Shown one piece after another: positions 1 to 12,100 of a stretch of DNA of 64,000 nucleotides (its first letter is position 1; every line of letters begins with the position of its first letter). The notes under the pieces were generated by a model. That model was not told where the DNA came from, made no database searches, and was given only the letters and a program-made list of their open reading frames with translations. This stretch comes from Hyalomma asiaticum (taxonomy: Eukaryota; Arthropoda; Arachnida; Ixodida; Ixodidae), in contig CM023489.1 of assembly GCA_013339685.2 (NCBI GenBank), positions 67,745,039 through 67,809,038 on the forward strand, in the 5' to 3' direction. The position numbers and the translations under genes were made by a program.

Positions 1-116
1 CACTCATGAGTGCACTCTCACACTCACTCATTTCATAGACGTGAGTGCGAGTGAGTGTGGGTCCTGGAAAAATTATGGTGAGTGAGTGTGAGTGAGTGTT
101 CTTCCACACTGCCGAC
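1..116. repeat. Imperfect GAGT/ACTC simple repeat
   Basis: The first 116 bases are dominated by degenerate CACTCACT and GTGAGTGAGT runs in both orientations, so the segment can fold on itself. No coding potential is visible. The stretch from here to about 520 shows nothing else recognisable. Confidence 0.7.
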
Positions 117-520
117 CTATGGTAACAGAACCTCAGCTGGTCGAAACGACCGCAGCCCACCTCGGCAGCATACCTCATAATCATATTGGTGTTTTGGCAT
201 GTACAACCTGCACATTTACCGGTATTTGTTTTATAACAAGAGTGACATTACTCCACTCAGCTGTGGTACGTTATGAAATAAGGAGCATAGCGCCATGATG
301 TACTGCAGTGCACGTTTTTTCTATTAAGGGGTGTGTCCATGATGAAGGCGTATAGCAAGTTTAAGGAACATTGTGAGATGTGCTACTTTGGGATCAATTG
401 ACAACCTCCCATGCAGAACGTAGCGCTTTAACGTTGCGACACTAGCACTGCATAAATTTTCTGCTGTGCGAGAATAAACACTGTATGTAAAAGAAACACA
501 GCAGGCACGGTGACACCCCT

Positions 521-700
521 GCCACGGTCGTCTAGTGGCTGTGCTACCCGGCTGCATTTCTATGGAGGCCAAATGTTAAGGCCGGTGCGCTGTGCAATGT
601 CAGTGCACGCTAAACAACCCCAAATGGTGGAAATTTTCACAACACTCCAATGCAGCGTCTCTCATAATCGTAGCATGGTTTTGGGACGTCAAACCCCAGG
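521..700 (+). mobile_element. Ruka-type SINE, diverged and internally deleted
   Basis: It begins with the tRNA-like head (gccacggtcgtctagtggct), loses the B-box segment, and continues with the Ruka body and the typical 3' end ttttgggacgtcaaacccca. Ruka is a tRNA-derived SINE known from ixodid ticks. This copy has many substitutions and is probably old. Confidence 0.8.
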
Positions 701-996
701 AATCAAGGCACGGTGACACATGATGAGCTTGCAGCAGAAGACACATAAATACAACACAAATACCCGTAAAACCTGCCCCACTTACAGCAGTACAAAGATG
801 ACTAGTGCTTAAGAAAGGTGATGCAACATAGCGAAATGGACATACATGGTGGCCTCACAGTGAACGAAACATAAATATAAAGAAAAACAATTACTTTTAA
901 AACATGCTGTACTTGCAGCTATGTACATAAAAACGTAAGAATAAATAATTGTAAGGCTAAATCAGTGTTAGAATAAATAAGCATAACATAAGAAAA

Positions 997-2429
997 TTAA
1001 TCCTGGCCCCCTTGTTGCTTTTCTAGAGCACCGCCAATGCCTTCTGTCTGGGCCCTGATGGTGCGGAGCTCCTGCAAGATTTCGCGCTGCTGCTGCACCT
1101 GCTCCTCTGCTGCAGCAGCCATGCGCTCAAGTGCTGTTCTTATCCCATGGATCTCCTGAAAGCAAAGATAACATTCTTTGCTGCCACCGCTCAACTGGAA
1201 GATCCGGCGATTTTGCAGTGTCTGCTGAACTGAATGAAATTTTCAGTATATGTATATTGTCTCCTCAGTAATCTAATAATATATGCCAAGCCAGGCAGTT
1301 GCAAGTAATTTAGTTATCCCAAAAATAAATTTTGAAAATTTTTACCTCACCATTGTTATATTTCTAACACCAGCTACATATTTCAGATGGCGGTGAGGCT
1401 GTGACATCGCATACACTGCTTGAGGCGTCTACCCGTTTTGGCTTTTGTTTGAACAGAAGGTTTAATCGGTTATTTAAAATTGTTTGTGCTTCTCTGAGCG
1501 AACTGAACAACCTTAGCTGCCACAGGATTGTCAGTACTATTGGAAAACACCAATATCAGAACATGGTGAAAAAAACACCGGAATTCCCATTTAACCAACC
1601 ACCTGAATAGACGTTCACCTTGCTGGAGCAGCCTGAAAAGCCACTGAAAGGTATGTATTTCACCACATACAAACAGTGCAACCTTTCTGATGTATTGCAA
1701 AGTACGAGCTATTGCCACTGTAAAGTAAGTATTTGATGCAGGTGTGCATTGTGGTAATGGGAGTCACAGTACTATTCGTATAACATTTCACAGCTCTGTT
1801 AATGGTCCCGCTCATTAATGTCTGCCTACATGCGCGCTGAGGGCATTTTTTGGTCATATATGAGTTAAATGTTTTGCTTACCTAACACACTGAAGCTCCA
1901 TAACATCTCTGCTGTGTTTGCGGTCTTCAGCCGCATCACGCTTCGCTACGACACCATATATGGTTAAACTATAAATCTGCACCATGTAGGAAGCAATAAC
2001 ATTGAAAAAATAAAAAATTACCGTTTGGTAGTCGAGGCGGCGGCGGCCCGCGATTGTCGCAGTCGCCGTTAATTGTAGAATACGGCCCTGGAAACCTGGC
2101 AGCCGCCCACTCCCCGTACTCCTGCAAAAGTACATGCAGTTAGCAGGACAAAATTTCCGGACGCCACCACACTCACCTCTGCGCCTCCTCCATGGCTCTG
2201 GAGTCGCGCCGCGAGCACCTGCTTTCGCCACCAAAGCTGCCATTGCTCGCAGGTTTTATGTATTGGCCCCTCCGCGTTCAACGCTTCAGTAATCTCGGTC
2301 CATAACCGTCGCATAAAACGATTGCTGATCGAGGAAGGGATACTGCTCTAGAAAGGAGAGCACCATCTCTCTCTGGTTGTCAGGAACGGGAGGGCCCCGC
2401 ACAACTACGGCAGACGACGGCTCGCCCAT
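997..2429 (-). pseudogene. Myb/SANT-like DNA-binding protein gene, three exons, two frameshifts
   Basis: Minus-strand exons are inferred at 2429-2177, 2121-2022 and 1155-997. Exon 1 starts with ATG (MGEPSSAVVV) and contains a helix rich in W and R (FMRRLWTEITEAL, then WQLWWRKQV), typical of the trihelix/Myb-SANT-like proteins often linked to PIF/Harbinger transposons. Exon 2 joins in phase and reads STGSGRLPGFQGRILQL. Exon 3 is an alanine/glutamine-rich coiled coil (ERMAAAAEEQVQQQREILQ) ending GGQD and a stop. Donors GTGAGT and GTAATT and acceptors ttttgcag and gctttcag are present. Exon 1 needs two +1 frame changes, near 2340-2355 and near 2215-2225, to keep the family-like reading. The locus is therefore either a recent pseudogene or carries sequence errors. 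Likely nuclear DNA binding; the target is unknown. Confidence 0.6.
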
Positions 2430-3233
2430 GTTGAAAAACCGTCGCCTGGCGTTCGTTCAAAAAACTGCGCCGCCGGTTTCATTACAAGTAGACAAATGGG
2501 GCACAAACATGATTTGAAACGGGGTCATCGCTAGCGCCACCACGCACAGTCTTACGGAAATACGACGCCATCTAGCGGCTCATCAAGACAACGTTTATAA
2601 TAAATTGTTAAAGTAGCCATTCACGTCAAATAAAAGGTTTGAAAAACAGTGCGCACAAGTTTTAGAACTCAATCATAATATTAGCCTATTTCTCAAGTTG
2701 GGCGAAACGATTCTCAGTCTATTATACGGTCCCTTAGCAGACGACAAAAGTGTGACGTAAGTTTCCGGGGTGTCTCCCCTTCGCTCATTGGCTGTTTGCT
2801 CCCTCTCGTTCTCCGGACCACCCAGTTTGTGACGTCAAGGACGAACCGCCTCCGTCCCTTCGTGGAACGCGTACAAGATTGCGCCCTAGTTTCGGTATTA
2901 GAAATAAAGCGTCCGCCATTGTTTTGGTAGGAAGCGAAAATTCAGCAACGTTTGCATGTGTGGCCTTATCTTTGCAACCTACGCATGAATACGGTAAAGT
3001 TGTGCAATTATGCGTAGAAATAAAATGTGTCCTCGGGTAATTTCTTTTTTTAACACCCTATATATTTATCCAGACCCTGCATTCATTGCGCCGAGGGCGG
3101 CGCCTTCGCTCTTATCTCTTCTGTTGCCATTCCGTCCGTCTGCTTCTGCCGTTTTCACTGTGCACGTGTGGAATTTCTTTAAAGTGCCTTGAAGGTGAAC
3201 ATTTCGGTGTTTGTGAGTACGAGCGCGCTAAAA
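2430..3233. promoter_or_regulatory. Putative bidirectional promoter between divergent Myb-like and THAP genes
   Basis: About 800 bp lie between the two opposed start codons. The segment has no long open frame, an inverted CCAAT box (cattggctg near 2786), TGACGT motifs near 2753 and 2830, and a GC-richer patch at 2760-2930. The shared promoter is inferred from geometry; transcription start sites are not visible. Confidence 0.45.
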
Positions 3234-4349
3234 ATGTCGGCGAAACAAGGAAAAGGACACGAGGCGTGCTGCGGTGCTTTTTGGTGCGACAACTCGGGAA
3301 GAAACAGCGCAGCGAAATTTTTCCATTTCCCAGCGGACGAAAGGTAAGTACACTTTTTGTTCGGTACGAAGAAGCGAGGGCTATCCTTATCAAATCAGCT
3401 ACAGGGCGAACCGAAAGATTGCTGTTGGCGCTTTACAGTGGGTTTCTTGTTTGGCAGTGCGCATTTTTCAGTAATGTAGCAAGCACGTAAAGCTACTTGT
3501 GGACAGTTTCTCGTGAGCCGATTGATGCCAGCTGACGCTCAGACGGAAATTTCGCTTTGGTATTGGTATTGTTAGCGGTGGCTCTTAATTTCTTTTTCTT
3601 CGAGAAGAAATCGTGCAAAGTATGTTCGCCGAATGCGCTTCTTCGACGAACTGGTTCGGCTTTAGAGTATTCCGACGACCAGTTCCTTGTAGCGACTCTA
3701 CCACATTTGAGTGCTTAAGAAAGAAGCTCCCAAAATCATTTACGTAGCAGACTGCTTACATTCCGTGTAACGTGAAGTTCGTGACACATTTTCTCCTTTT
3801 TTCGCACTCTATATATTAGTGTCGCTTTTACGTGTTGTTTATTGATTTCCATGGTGGTATTTGTTTCATTTTCTAGGTGTGACGTGGGGCGAAATTACGC
3901 CAAAAGGGCAGACCTCGAGGGACTCACACAGGAGCAACAACTGTACGACGGCTACTGCCTCTGTTCGGACCACTTCGCCGAAAGTGCCTACGTGAACCCT
4001 GCCAAAACGAAACACTTTCGCGCATTTCGATTTCTCCGCAAACAGCGTGCAAGGTATTGTCTTTGTGCAGACCGTCATAGCTCACACAGCTGCGCTATAA
4101 TTCACTGCTGCGAACACCAATTTTGAGATCTTGTACTTGATGTGGTGAAGTTGCACAAGTACTAATAGTACTCGGCATTCTTGCCACCAATACTTTCATT
4201 TTAATATCAAATGAGGAGGAACAAGCTCCTTCTATAAAAGTCAGAAATATTTTAGTAAGTCAAGAAAGCAAGCTGTGCCAGAAGCAAGTGTACCAGCAAA
4301 GTTGAGGCGCTTTCACCGGTTTGTTAAGGCGTCTTCGAAAGCCAAATAA
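3234..4349 (+). CDS. Short THAP-type C2CH zinc finger protein
   Basis: Exon 1 is 3234-3343 (ATG in the context aaaATGt, donor AAG/GTAAGTA). Exon 2 is 3877-4053 (acceptor ttttctag, donor GTATTG). The phases match (AG/G). The joined reading has the THAP pattern: C13-x4-C18, FHFP at residues 30-33, and C66-S-D-H69-F. THAP domains are zinc-dependent DNA-binding modules, frequent in arthropods and related to P-element transposase. Two family features are missing: the usual tryptophan after the FHFP segment and a clear AVPTIF box. A last exon starting at 4241 or 4256 (both keep phase) would give a basic tail ending ASSKAK at the TAA at 4347-4349, about 126-131 residues in all. That exon is the weakest part. 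No transposase domain follows, so this is a stand-alone THAP protein. Confidence 0.6.
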
Positions 4350-5134
4350 CAAATTACTTCCAGCCAATTACAGAACTAATAGTACAGCTCAGATCTGTCC
4401 TATGCTTCCAACATTATGCACGAAGCTGAGCTTATGAGCTCGATAAAATAAATGCTTTATACGATTCAGGCATGTTAGAGGAATGTCTTGAAAACCGGTC
4501 AGAATAGGCTTGTTCTGAGCTATCTGCCCAGGCTGATTCATTAAATGCTGTAGATCTGAGTTACTTTTGTGAACATTTTTCCATGTCCCGGAGGTGCGCG
4601 TTCCGTAATACCGTTGCGTGTGAGTCTGTCCTAGCCCAGTTCCCAATCATGATTAACCATCGACACTTGCCTATACTGCCTTTCTTTTTTTCTCAATGGA
4701 AAGCTCTGTCTACAGGGTGTCATTTATTGTTTGATGTTGCAGGATTGTGATAGTCATGCCTAACCTGTGATAGAATATATGGGCATTACAAATTGCGAGA
4801 AATAACTGCAATGTACTGCTCTAAAATTATGTAATGATGCCCTTTAGCAATGCTACAGCTTTGAACCACGGTTTACGCGACGTATCGAGAAACATAGCCA
4901 AGTGTTATAACGTAAATATAATTTGCTCAGTATGTAATGGTACATTAGCACAAGCTGAGTTATACAGGACGCTAGCTTGCTATAGAAGGTTATTTCGACT
5001 AGCAAGCTTCATAGAAAAGGGGGCTGGTAGTGTTGGGGCTCAACGTGCAGGTCATCTGCACTGCATGATCAGTTCATTATTCACAAACGTGTTACCATGA
5101 GCCGTCGTTTCTAGAGAATTTATTGTGTACAGCC

Positions 5135-5325
5135 AATAAACGTGGTGACCCCTGCAGCGATATTCTGTATACGATGAACTGTGTGAAGACTTCTCTTATG
5201 CTTGTGTAACCGATACAGAATGCGAACATTTGTGTTTATCGTACGAGATACACTGCTCTGTGCTATTGTGCAATCTGTTCAGTTTTATCGTTTGCAATAC
5301 GTTGCTAATAAAATGAGTGAATAAA
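5135..5325 (+). terminator. Polyadenylation signals, likely 3' end of the THAP transcript
   Basis: AATAAA occurs at 5135-5140, 5307-5312 and 5320-5325 on the plus strand, in AT-rich sequence 0.8-1.0 kb after the proposed THAP stop. No other plus-strand gene end is nearby, so 4350-5330 is read as 3' UTR. Confidence 0.4.
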
Positions 5326-5329
5326 CCAC

Positions 5330-6082
5330 ATTTTCTGACTACACCAATTTCTTGCTCAAACAAAACTGTCACGCTTCAAGGCTTGCTGCCTCGTGCGCAT
5401 TGAAACGAGAAATATTTATAAACAAATGTTTTGTGGATGTGCTGAAAGTTCGAGGAAAAAGCAAACGAAAGTTGTCGAAAACAAGATATGCATGAGCAAC
5501 GCAACCTGAAAAAAAAAAAGTGCAAGCGGTCGCGCGTTCGTCGAGCGCATAGCAGACGACAAGCAGCTCGGCGCTTCCTCCTCTCTCATCAACAAAAGCG
5601 TTGCCATAGAAGCAATAGCAATTTTTTTATTGTTTTTTGGTTTCACAGTTTGGCCTACCAAACACCAGGGGACAAACTGGCGCCAGTGGTGCTATTATCG
5701 CTTACCTGGGGGGTATACTAGCTGACCTAGCCCTGCTCGAGCAGCCTCTTGGCGGAGGAGCGCTCGAGTGGCGTTCTTGAAACCCAGCGGCTCCTTGAGG
5801 AGAGGAAGGCGCTACGCCTCGACTCGGTGATGTCGAGGAGGAGCGTTGAGTGAAGCTGCGTTTGTGAATACGGGGGATAGTCTCGTGTATTCGCGAGACT
5901 TTCCTCACTATTACCGTACGCCTAGGACATGTATCGCCGCCTGACAGCTCAGCCGAGAAAAATCAAGATCATACTGCAGAGATGCTCGTAAGGACCACTG
6001 TGATTACGCCACATTTTTGAACGCAACGCTAAACCGATAAGGTAATCTCGGCTCCTGCTTGACGTACCATCTTCTCTACCAG
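5330..6082. other. Intergenic stretch without recognised gene
   Basis: Nothing convincing is coded here. The stretch contains an A-run near 5510 and a GC-rich patch at 5700-5900 that gives only shadow frames. It separates the THAP gene from the first candidate LRR exon. Confidence 0.5.
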
Positions 6083-6293
6083 GTTTGTGCCGCAAAACGT
6101 AGGCACATCGAGACGCTCCGTGGCAATCAGTGTCGCGTTGTGGCTTCAGCAGTTCCGTGTGTTCGGGACGGTGTGCTCTCTAAGGGGCACAAGTCCTGCA
6201 CTAAGAAGTAGGCTAAGGACATCGCAGATATATTTTAGTACAGCAGGAATTTTCACGTTGTTCCACGCACAACTTCGCGCGAGCAAGTTAGAG
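6083..6293 (+). CDS. Candidate upstream exon of the first LRR gene
   Basis: An open segment is bounded by a good acceptor (cttctctaccag) and a strong donor (GAG/GTAAGTG). It ends in phase 0, which fits the next exon at 8862. Joined, the border reads SKLE then VNGQPNYST, which fits an LRR phrase. It begins with one base completing a codon, the same phase as the analogous exon of the second LRR gene at 56497. The N-terminal two thirds are not recognisable as LRR, so the true start may lie inside. Confidence 0.35.
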
Positions 6294-6332
6294 GTAAGTG
6301 TGCGCAGAATGCGCATGGGACGCTCCACGTGG

Positions 6333-6484
6333 TCGGCACTGTCCGGCGGCGAAATGTTGAGGCCCGTGTGCTGTGCGATGTCAGTGAACGTCGAAGAACC
6401 CCAGGTGGTCGAAATTTCTGGAGACCTCCACTACGGTGTGTCTAATAATGACGGCTGGTTTTGGAACGTGAAACGCCTCAAATA
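6333..6484 (+). mobile_element. Ruka SINE, 3' two-thirds
   Basis: The sequence starts in the Ruka body (gaaatgttgaggcccgtgtg), runs through ccccaggtggtcgaaattt and ends near ttttggaacgtgaaacg. The tRNA head is absent, so the copy is 5' truncated. It lies just after the donor of the candidate exon, inside an intron if that exon is real. Confidence 0.8.
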
Positions 6485-8861
6485 AATCAAGTTATAGTTT
6501 ATCAGCATCTGTGTGGCATTAAGCCCAGTGGCAGTTCATTTGAATGACTTAATCACTAATAGGGACAGCTTTCGTACTATGTTACTTAAATCTAAAGTCG
6601 TTTTGTTCACGCTGTTTGTGAACAGTGGGAACTTAGTGTGCTGTCACTTTTTGAGATGTTGATGGCAAGGCATGAAGGTGGCCGGGCAACCTCCATATGC
6701 AATGCCGGCTAAATCGAAAATTGCAATGATGTTGCGGCGTTCTTGCTTTGCATTTACAACGCCAGCTACACGACGTCAAAGAACCGTGATAAGAGCATGG
6801 GGTCGGCCGTCGTCTGAGTCTGATATATCAAGAAGAGAGCTTGCTAAAGAGCGTATTCAGGTACAACCGTGACAGCTGACTCAGCCGCACGTTCTTAATC
6901 AGTGGCGGAATGTGTTTCAACATTGTGTTTCTAGCAGTCGTCCTTGTAACGCGCCTAGAACAGTCGTGACGGTGTAGAATATGTCCGATGACCAGAGCTA
7001 TTTTCAGGGAGCATAGGTTAAGTGCATCTTTGAATATTTCGCAATATCAAAACTTGAAGTAAAATATTATTTACGGTCTTCTGACGAATACCCACGTCTG
7101 TGAACTCATGGGAAGCAACTGCGAAAGGAGCCAGCAGCCTATCTTCCAGATCGTTTTCCTGACAATAGCAGCCTTCTTGGCTATTGGCTTGCACAGTTAA
7201 GCGCCGGTCGCTAGGCTTTTCGTTATTTCGTTCACTATATCACGCGCGCGGCATGGTCCTCTCTGGCTATCTTTAACTTTTCTTACCAAGTTCTGTCGGC
7301 CGTACACGACAGGGCTGCGCTGCATGCCCACGGAAGCTCCAGGGCTGGTTCCCTATGCATCACCGTGTGGAGTCGAGATTCTTCCGCACCGCTACACTCT
7401 AAGTAAAAATTGTTCAAAATTGCAGGGAATGACCTCCTATAGCGCATTTCCGCGTGAACATATTCCAGTCAAACCGCGTTTTAAATTTTACTTCCTCAAT
7501 AAATGGAGCAGTTGGATGAGCTCAAGGAAGTATGGTTACATGCGAAGAGGAACTTTTGGAGGTAGCTATGGGGGTTCATGTCCGCCTAGGCTTATTTTCT
7601 GTTCTTGATGTTATTCTGTGAGCCTGCTAAGCCTAGGTGTGGTCGGCGATAATTACCTAAATTATTTTCTTAGTATTGGGTCTACCTGTCCAACCTTGGC
7701 ATCCTTTTGGTCCTTTCTTCTTCCCGTCGATGGCTTCGGCATTGTCCTTCGATAATGCTATTTTATCCGCATAGATTCTTGATATTCTCTGAAGCCTAGA
7801 AGAGCATCTACTCTCGCTAGGCGGTGATGCCCCAGCCTTGTCGTAACTCAATATTTCCGATTCGAGGATTAGTGCTGCCTCTGTTCGATGTGCGTCGTTT
7901 GGCTTCTGACTGGGAGGGCTGATGTCAGCACAGCTCAGCAGCGCAGCGAGCCTTTACGTGCTTACACAGAACACTAATCCGCCATTGCAAACACGCTGTG
8001 CATTGATCAGTCCTTGCTACATAATGAACTGGGACTTGCCCCAGCACGCACTAAAAACGCGCACACACACACACGCACGCACACACGCACACACATACAC
8101 ACACGCGCGTACAGCATTTTCAGTCTTGCTCACCATAACAATTCATTGATTTTTATAACATCAAGGCGCGGTGCATATAGATTCATCAAATACGCATGAG
8201 TTCTTGCGAAAGAACTTTTGGAACATTGAAATTTTAACTTTTCTTCTTCAAGCTGTCAAACGGTGCCGATTAACGAAGCGATCATAATATTCCGCACGTC
8301 CTGACCCTTGCTGTTATCTTGAACTGACCTCGTGGCACTGTGTAGTTGTGCTGCATCTCGTGCTATCGTTTATCGTGCTCTTAGTCAAACCGGTAACCAA
8401 TACCCCTTATTTTTAGTTTCGTTGACTAGAGTGGCATCATCTAATGGTGCCTAAGGGGTCATGTGTCTTGTACTTAAATGCACGAACCTAGAGTGCATTG
8501 ATGGACTCAATGGTCACAAGATAACTGAATAGTTCATTGTTTGATGCGTCCATGCATTTGTATTTCGGCTGTTGGTATTGCAAAAAATGATAGCGGAACA
8601 TAGAAATTATTTTAACCATTAACGGTTAGACTTTTTGTCGCATAAACGTCAATACGCAGGGCCCAGCGAATAATGCATCTTGTGTCCATGAAATCACTGG
8701 GCCCTTGATGTGCTCTTTGATGGCCCCGTTAACTTTAATCGGCATCCGCCGTCAAAAATATTCCACCTTCTCTTAAATCTCTGCCTGTTGTTTTGGAGCC
8801 ACGTAAAAGAGCCACGCGTGGTAAAAGAACCCGTGGCCTGCATTTTACTTTGTTTTTGCAG
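6485..8861. other. Intronic or intergenic DNA with a CA microsatellite
   Basis: No exon with matching phase and LRR register was found. A (CA)n/(CG) tract lies at about 8062-8106. The last bases (ttactttgtttttgcag) form a strong acceptor for the exon at 8862. Confidence 0.5.
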
Positions 8862-9120
8862 GTGAACGGACAGCCAAACTACAGCACATCGGCCCTTTTG
8901 CGCGCCGTCGTTCAGAGCCGCTCAATGCGGCGTCTTATTGTGCGCGAATGCGGTGTGGAGGCCGAGGACATCGAAGCTATGGCCTTGGCTCTGACACCGT
9001 CTCCGAAGTTCGGCGCAGCCATGGCACCTCCTCCACCACCTCAACTACAAAAACTCCACTTTATTAATTGCCCGCGGCGCGATCTGCGCCTGGAGCGAGC
9101 CTACGCTGACCTCATTGGAG
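8862..9120 (+). CDS. LRR gene 1, exon with YSTS start and proline run
   Basis: The acceptor is tgtttttgcag. It reads VNGQPNYSTSALLRAVVQ, then an LRR (MRRLIVRECGVEAEDIEAMA), a short proline run (APPPPPQ) and another LRR (LQKLHFINC). The exon leaves one base of a glycine codon. The only donor fitting the next exon is GAG/GCAAGT at 9121, a GC donor. Confidence 0.6.
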
Positions 9121-12100
9121 GCAAGTTCATGTGCTGAAGCAATGGCACACATTTCCAGTTATCTCTGTTGACTATACTGCCACTGTAATCCTGACACAAT
9201 AACGCCGGAGAGAGAACCAGCCGCACCTTAGGGAGAAGGTGAACTCTTCGTATGGTGAACATGTATCCTGCAAAGAGCAGGGAATACGGGTCAGGAGAGC
9301 ACAGCTATAGAGACCACACACGTGCTCAATAATTGAAATGGGCCGGCCTTTTCTTATGTGCAATGCGAACATTAATCCATATTTCCGAATGTCCGAGCAA
9401 GCTCTAAAAGGCCCAGCGCTTCTTGCATACCTCGCGAATTTTGATAAGGGCCGTCGACACCATTTGAGGAACTTCGCGTATACCTGACGCCTCTTTAGGT
9501 GAGACCTAACATGATAACTTGTGTTAATTCGACGAAAAGCCAGCACTGCAGGACACGGACAAGAGAGAACACACGCATACGCACCAACGCCGGACTAACA
9601 ACCAAAATTTATTGAAGCAACCACGAGCTTTTATACATACATGCTGCGCAAACGCCTGAGCTATGACATGGAGACTAGACTACCTGATAGTCAGGTACCG
9701 ATAAAAAAGCGCCACTCTTTTTCATTGATAGCCACAGAAGGTTCGCTGATGCAAGTCTGGCCATTCGTTTTGATAAAAAACGCCTCGAGCACGCGAACTG
9801 CTCGAGGCGTTTTTTATCAAAACGAATGGCGACGCTTGTCCTGCGAACAAAGGAGTCGCACAATGTGGTCCGACAGGGAGGTAGGCACGCCTTATAACGA
9901 TGATCGGTCCTTGGTGATATTAAACGAGGTGGATGAAACAGGGCGTCCTTCAAATCGCTGTTATGAGGATAGATTTTGAGAAAGAGGTTAAGGTGAGACA
10001 ACCTGCGGCGCAACGAAAGACATTTCTCGGGCGGTTCATTAGAAGCCATGTCAAAAGATCACGTACAAATACAAATTAGGTCAACTACAGCAATCCACGA
10101 TCACGTTTCGTGCGTCCATGTGTACTCATGTCACAATGTACCGATATGCCTAACTCGCTGTGTACACCATAAGGAAGCATACATTGCTGTCAGGATGGCT
10201 GTGGCCAAATGCACCAGGTGTTTGTTCCTCATCACAATTCCATTCCTTCTGGCGTAGGTGTCCTTGTTCGCCTGAGACTTTATGGTTGCGGCCTGAGCGA
10301 CGTGTTCGCCACGGCCGCCGCATCCAAGCTTCGTTCCAACAAGCGAATGCGAAAGCTCCAACTAGAAGACAACACCTTCACGATCACCGGGATGTACAAC
10401 ATGATCAGAACCTTGGAGGTGATTTCTGTGTTGTGATTTTTATTTGTTGTTGTTGTTATAGAAGTCGCACCGTTGAAATATAGTGCCAGAAAGTGTTAGA
10501 GCCTTGAAACAGGTTTTCATTCTTTAGGGTCGTTGTTTTGTAGAGGCTATAAGGTTTCGGGCCGTGGGAATTTGCCACATTAAGCGATGTATCAATTAAT
10601 AAAACATACGCACACTGTAGTTTATTTCCACTTTAATGATTGGGATACAATTTGCCTTGGTGCACGTGCTTTGGCGACTACATACTACATTTAAAGGCTG
10701 GGTGGCGACCGAGCACCATAGAGAATATACCAACTTGGCGGAAAGCCTCCCGGCTATCCACTAAAGGGATTTGAAAGCTTTTTTTTTCGCTTGATGGCTG
10801 CTGGCCACTGTTTACAAAATGTGTAGTGTGTGAGACTACATTGGCAAAAGTTTTGTTAAATTCTTTGAGCACGTTTCCCTCGTTGCCATTTCATGATCAG
10901 ACAACTTGAGCGGCGACCTTTCCATTGCAGTGAAAGAACAGGTCTGTTAGATTGACTGTTAGCTACATTTAACGTCCATTGACTCGCAGAAAAACACGTC
11001 GCTGCTGGTGCTGACTCTCAACATGACAGACGAGCACAAGGAAGAAGACGTCTCTTCCCTGTTCGACATGATCCGCACCACGAACATATTCCCTCGCCTC
11101 AGATTCCACTGGGTCCACCCTCGAGCATCGGACTTTTCCAACAGCCTGCATGCGACAAAGACTACCTCTGTTTGTCTGAGGCTGGACGATCGCGGAGCAG
11201 AGTACGCGGGCGAATGCCTTGGCGCCATCTCAGCGAACCGTAACCTTCACGTGCTCTTGCTGGAATGCACAGCACCAGTGGGACAAGCCGTGGTCCAGAA
11301 GCTGGTTGACACTTGCGCCAGCACCAGGTCCCTGAGGAAAGTATCGCTCATTTTTCTCTAGGGCAGCCGTAGATCGGAGCTTGCATGATCGGGCCATGCG
11401 TACGCCAGCTAGAGACCTAATCCTTCGATGCACTGATCATAAGCCCGATTGTCTTCCAGGGCCACTGCTATCACGCTATACTCGGCGACAGCTTTTCTTG
11501 ACATTGGAGCGAAGGCTACGGAGGCGGGGCCTCCGCACATTTGTGTTACTACGCATGTAGTCCGGCAGCTTGCAGCCGATTTCAGTTCCAGTTTCGGTTT
11601 TCGCTTGCTCGCAGCGCTAGTGTGTTTAGCAAAATGTATGCATGCAAAATGGGAGCGTCAGAGTTAAACTTTGATGAGAGTGCATACATGCAGCTAGTTA
11701 CTGTGCTGTATATATACTGGTACATATAAAAGTTTCCGCTGTTCAGAACGTTTTCCCAGCATTATTCAGCCTTTATAACAGTGAAGTTTAGCTTGCGTGT
11801 TCAGGCCACTATATACGGGTGCGCGCCACACGTGATCGAATGTTATCGTTTACAGTATTGAGCCCTTTACAGGCGGAATGGAAGGCCGGTTGCGGCACGA
11901 TCCTGCCACGGGCCTGTCTTGTTTCAGTTTTGCTGTATTCGGTTTACGCCGACAAGGACTGTCAGCAACGATCGGCGCAGACTGCGCCTCAGTGTTCGAG
12001 AAGCCTCACAATTGTTGTAGATCGTTGTTAAGATTGCGCGCAAGACGCGAACAGTCAAGCTTATTTCAGAGCTTGCGCGGCCACCAGTGATAAGGCTGGA

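Larger units (their letters stand above)
9121..10257 (+). other. Proposed GC-AG intron
   Basis: This 1137-bp intron starts GCAAGT and ends ctggcgtag. The phases agree (1 base + 2 bases) and the joined protein keeps the LRR spacing. GC-AG introns are the usual minor variant of U2 introns and typically have the strong AG/GCAAGT context seen here. Confidence 0.5.
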
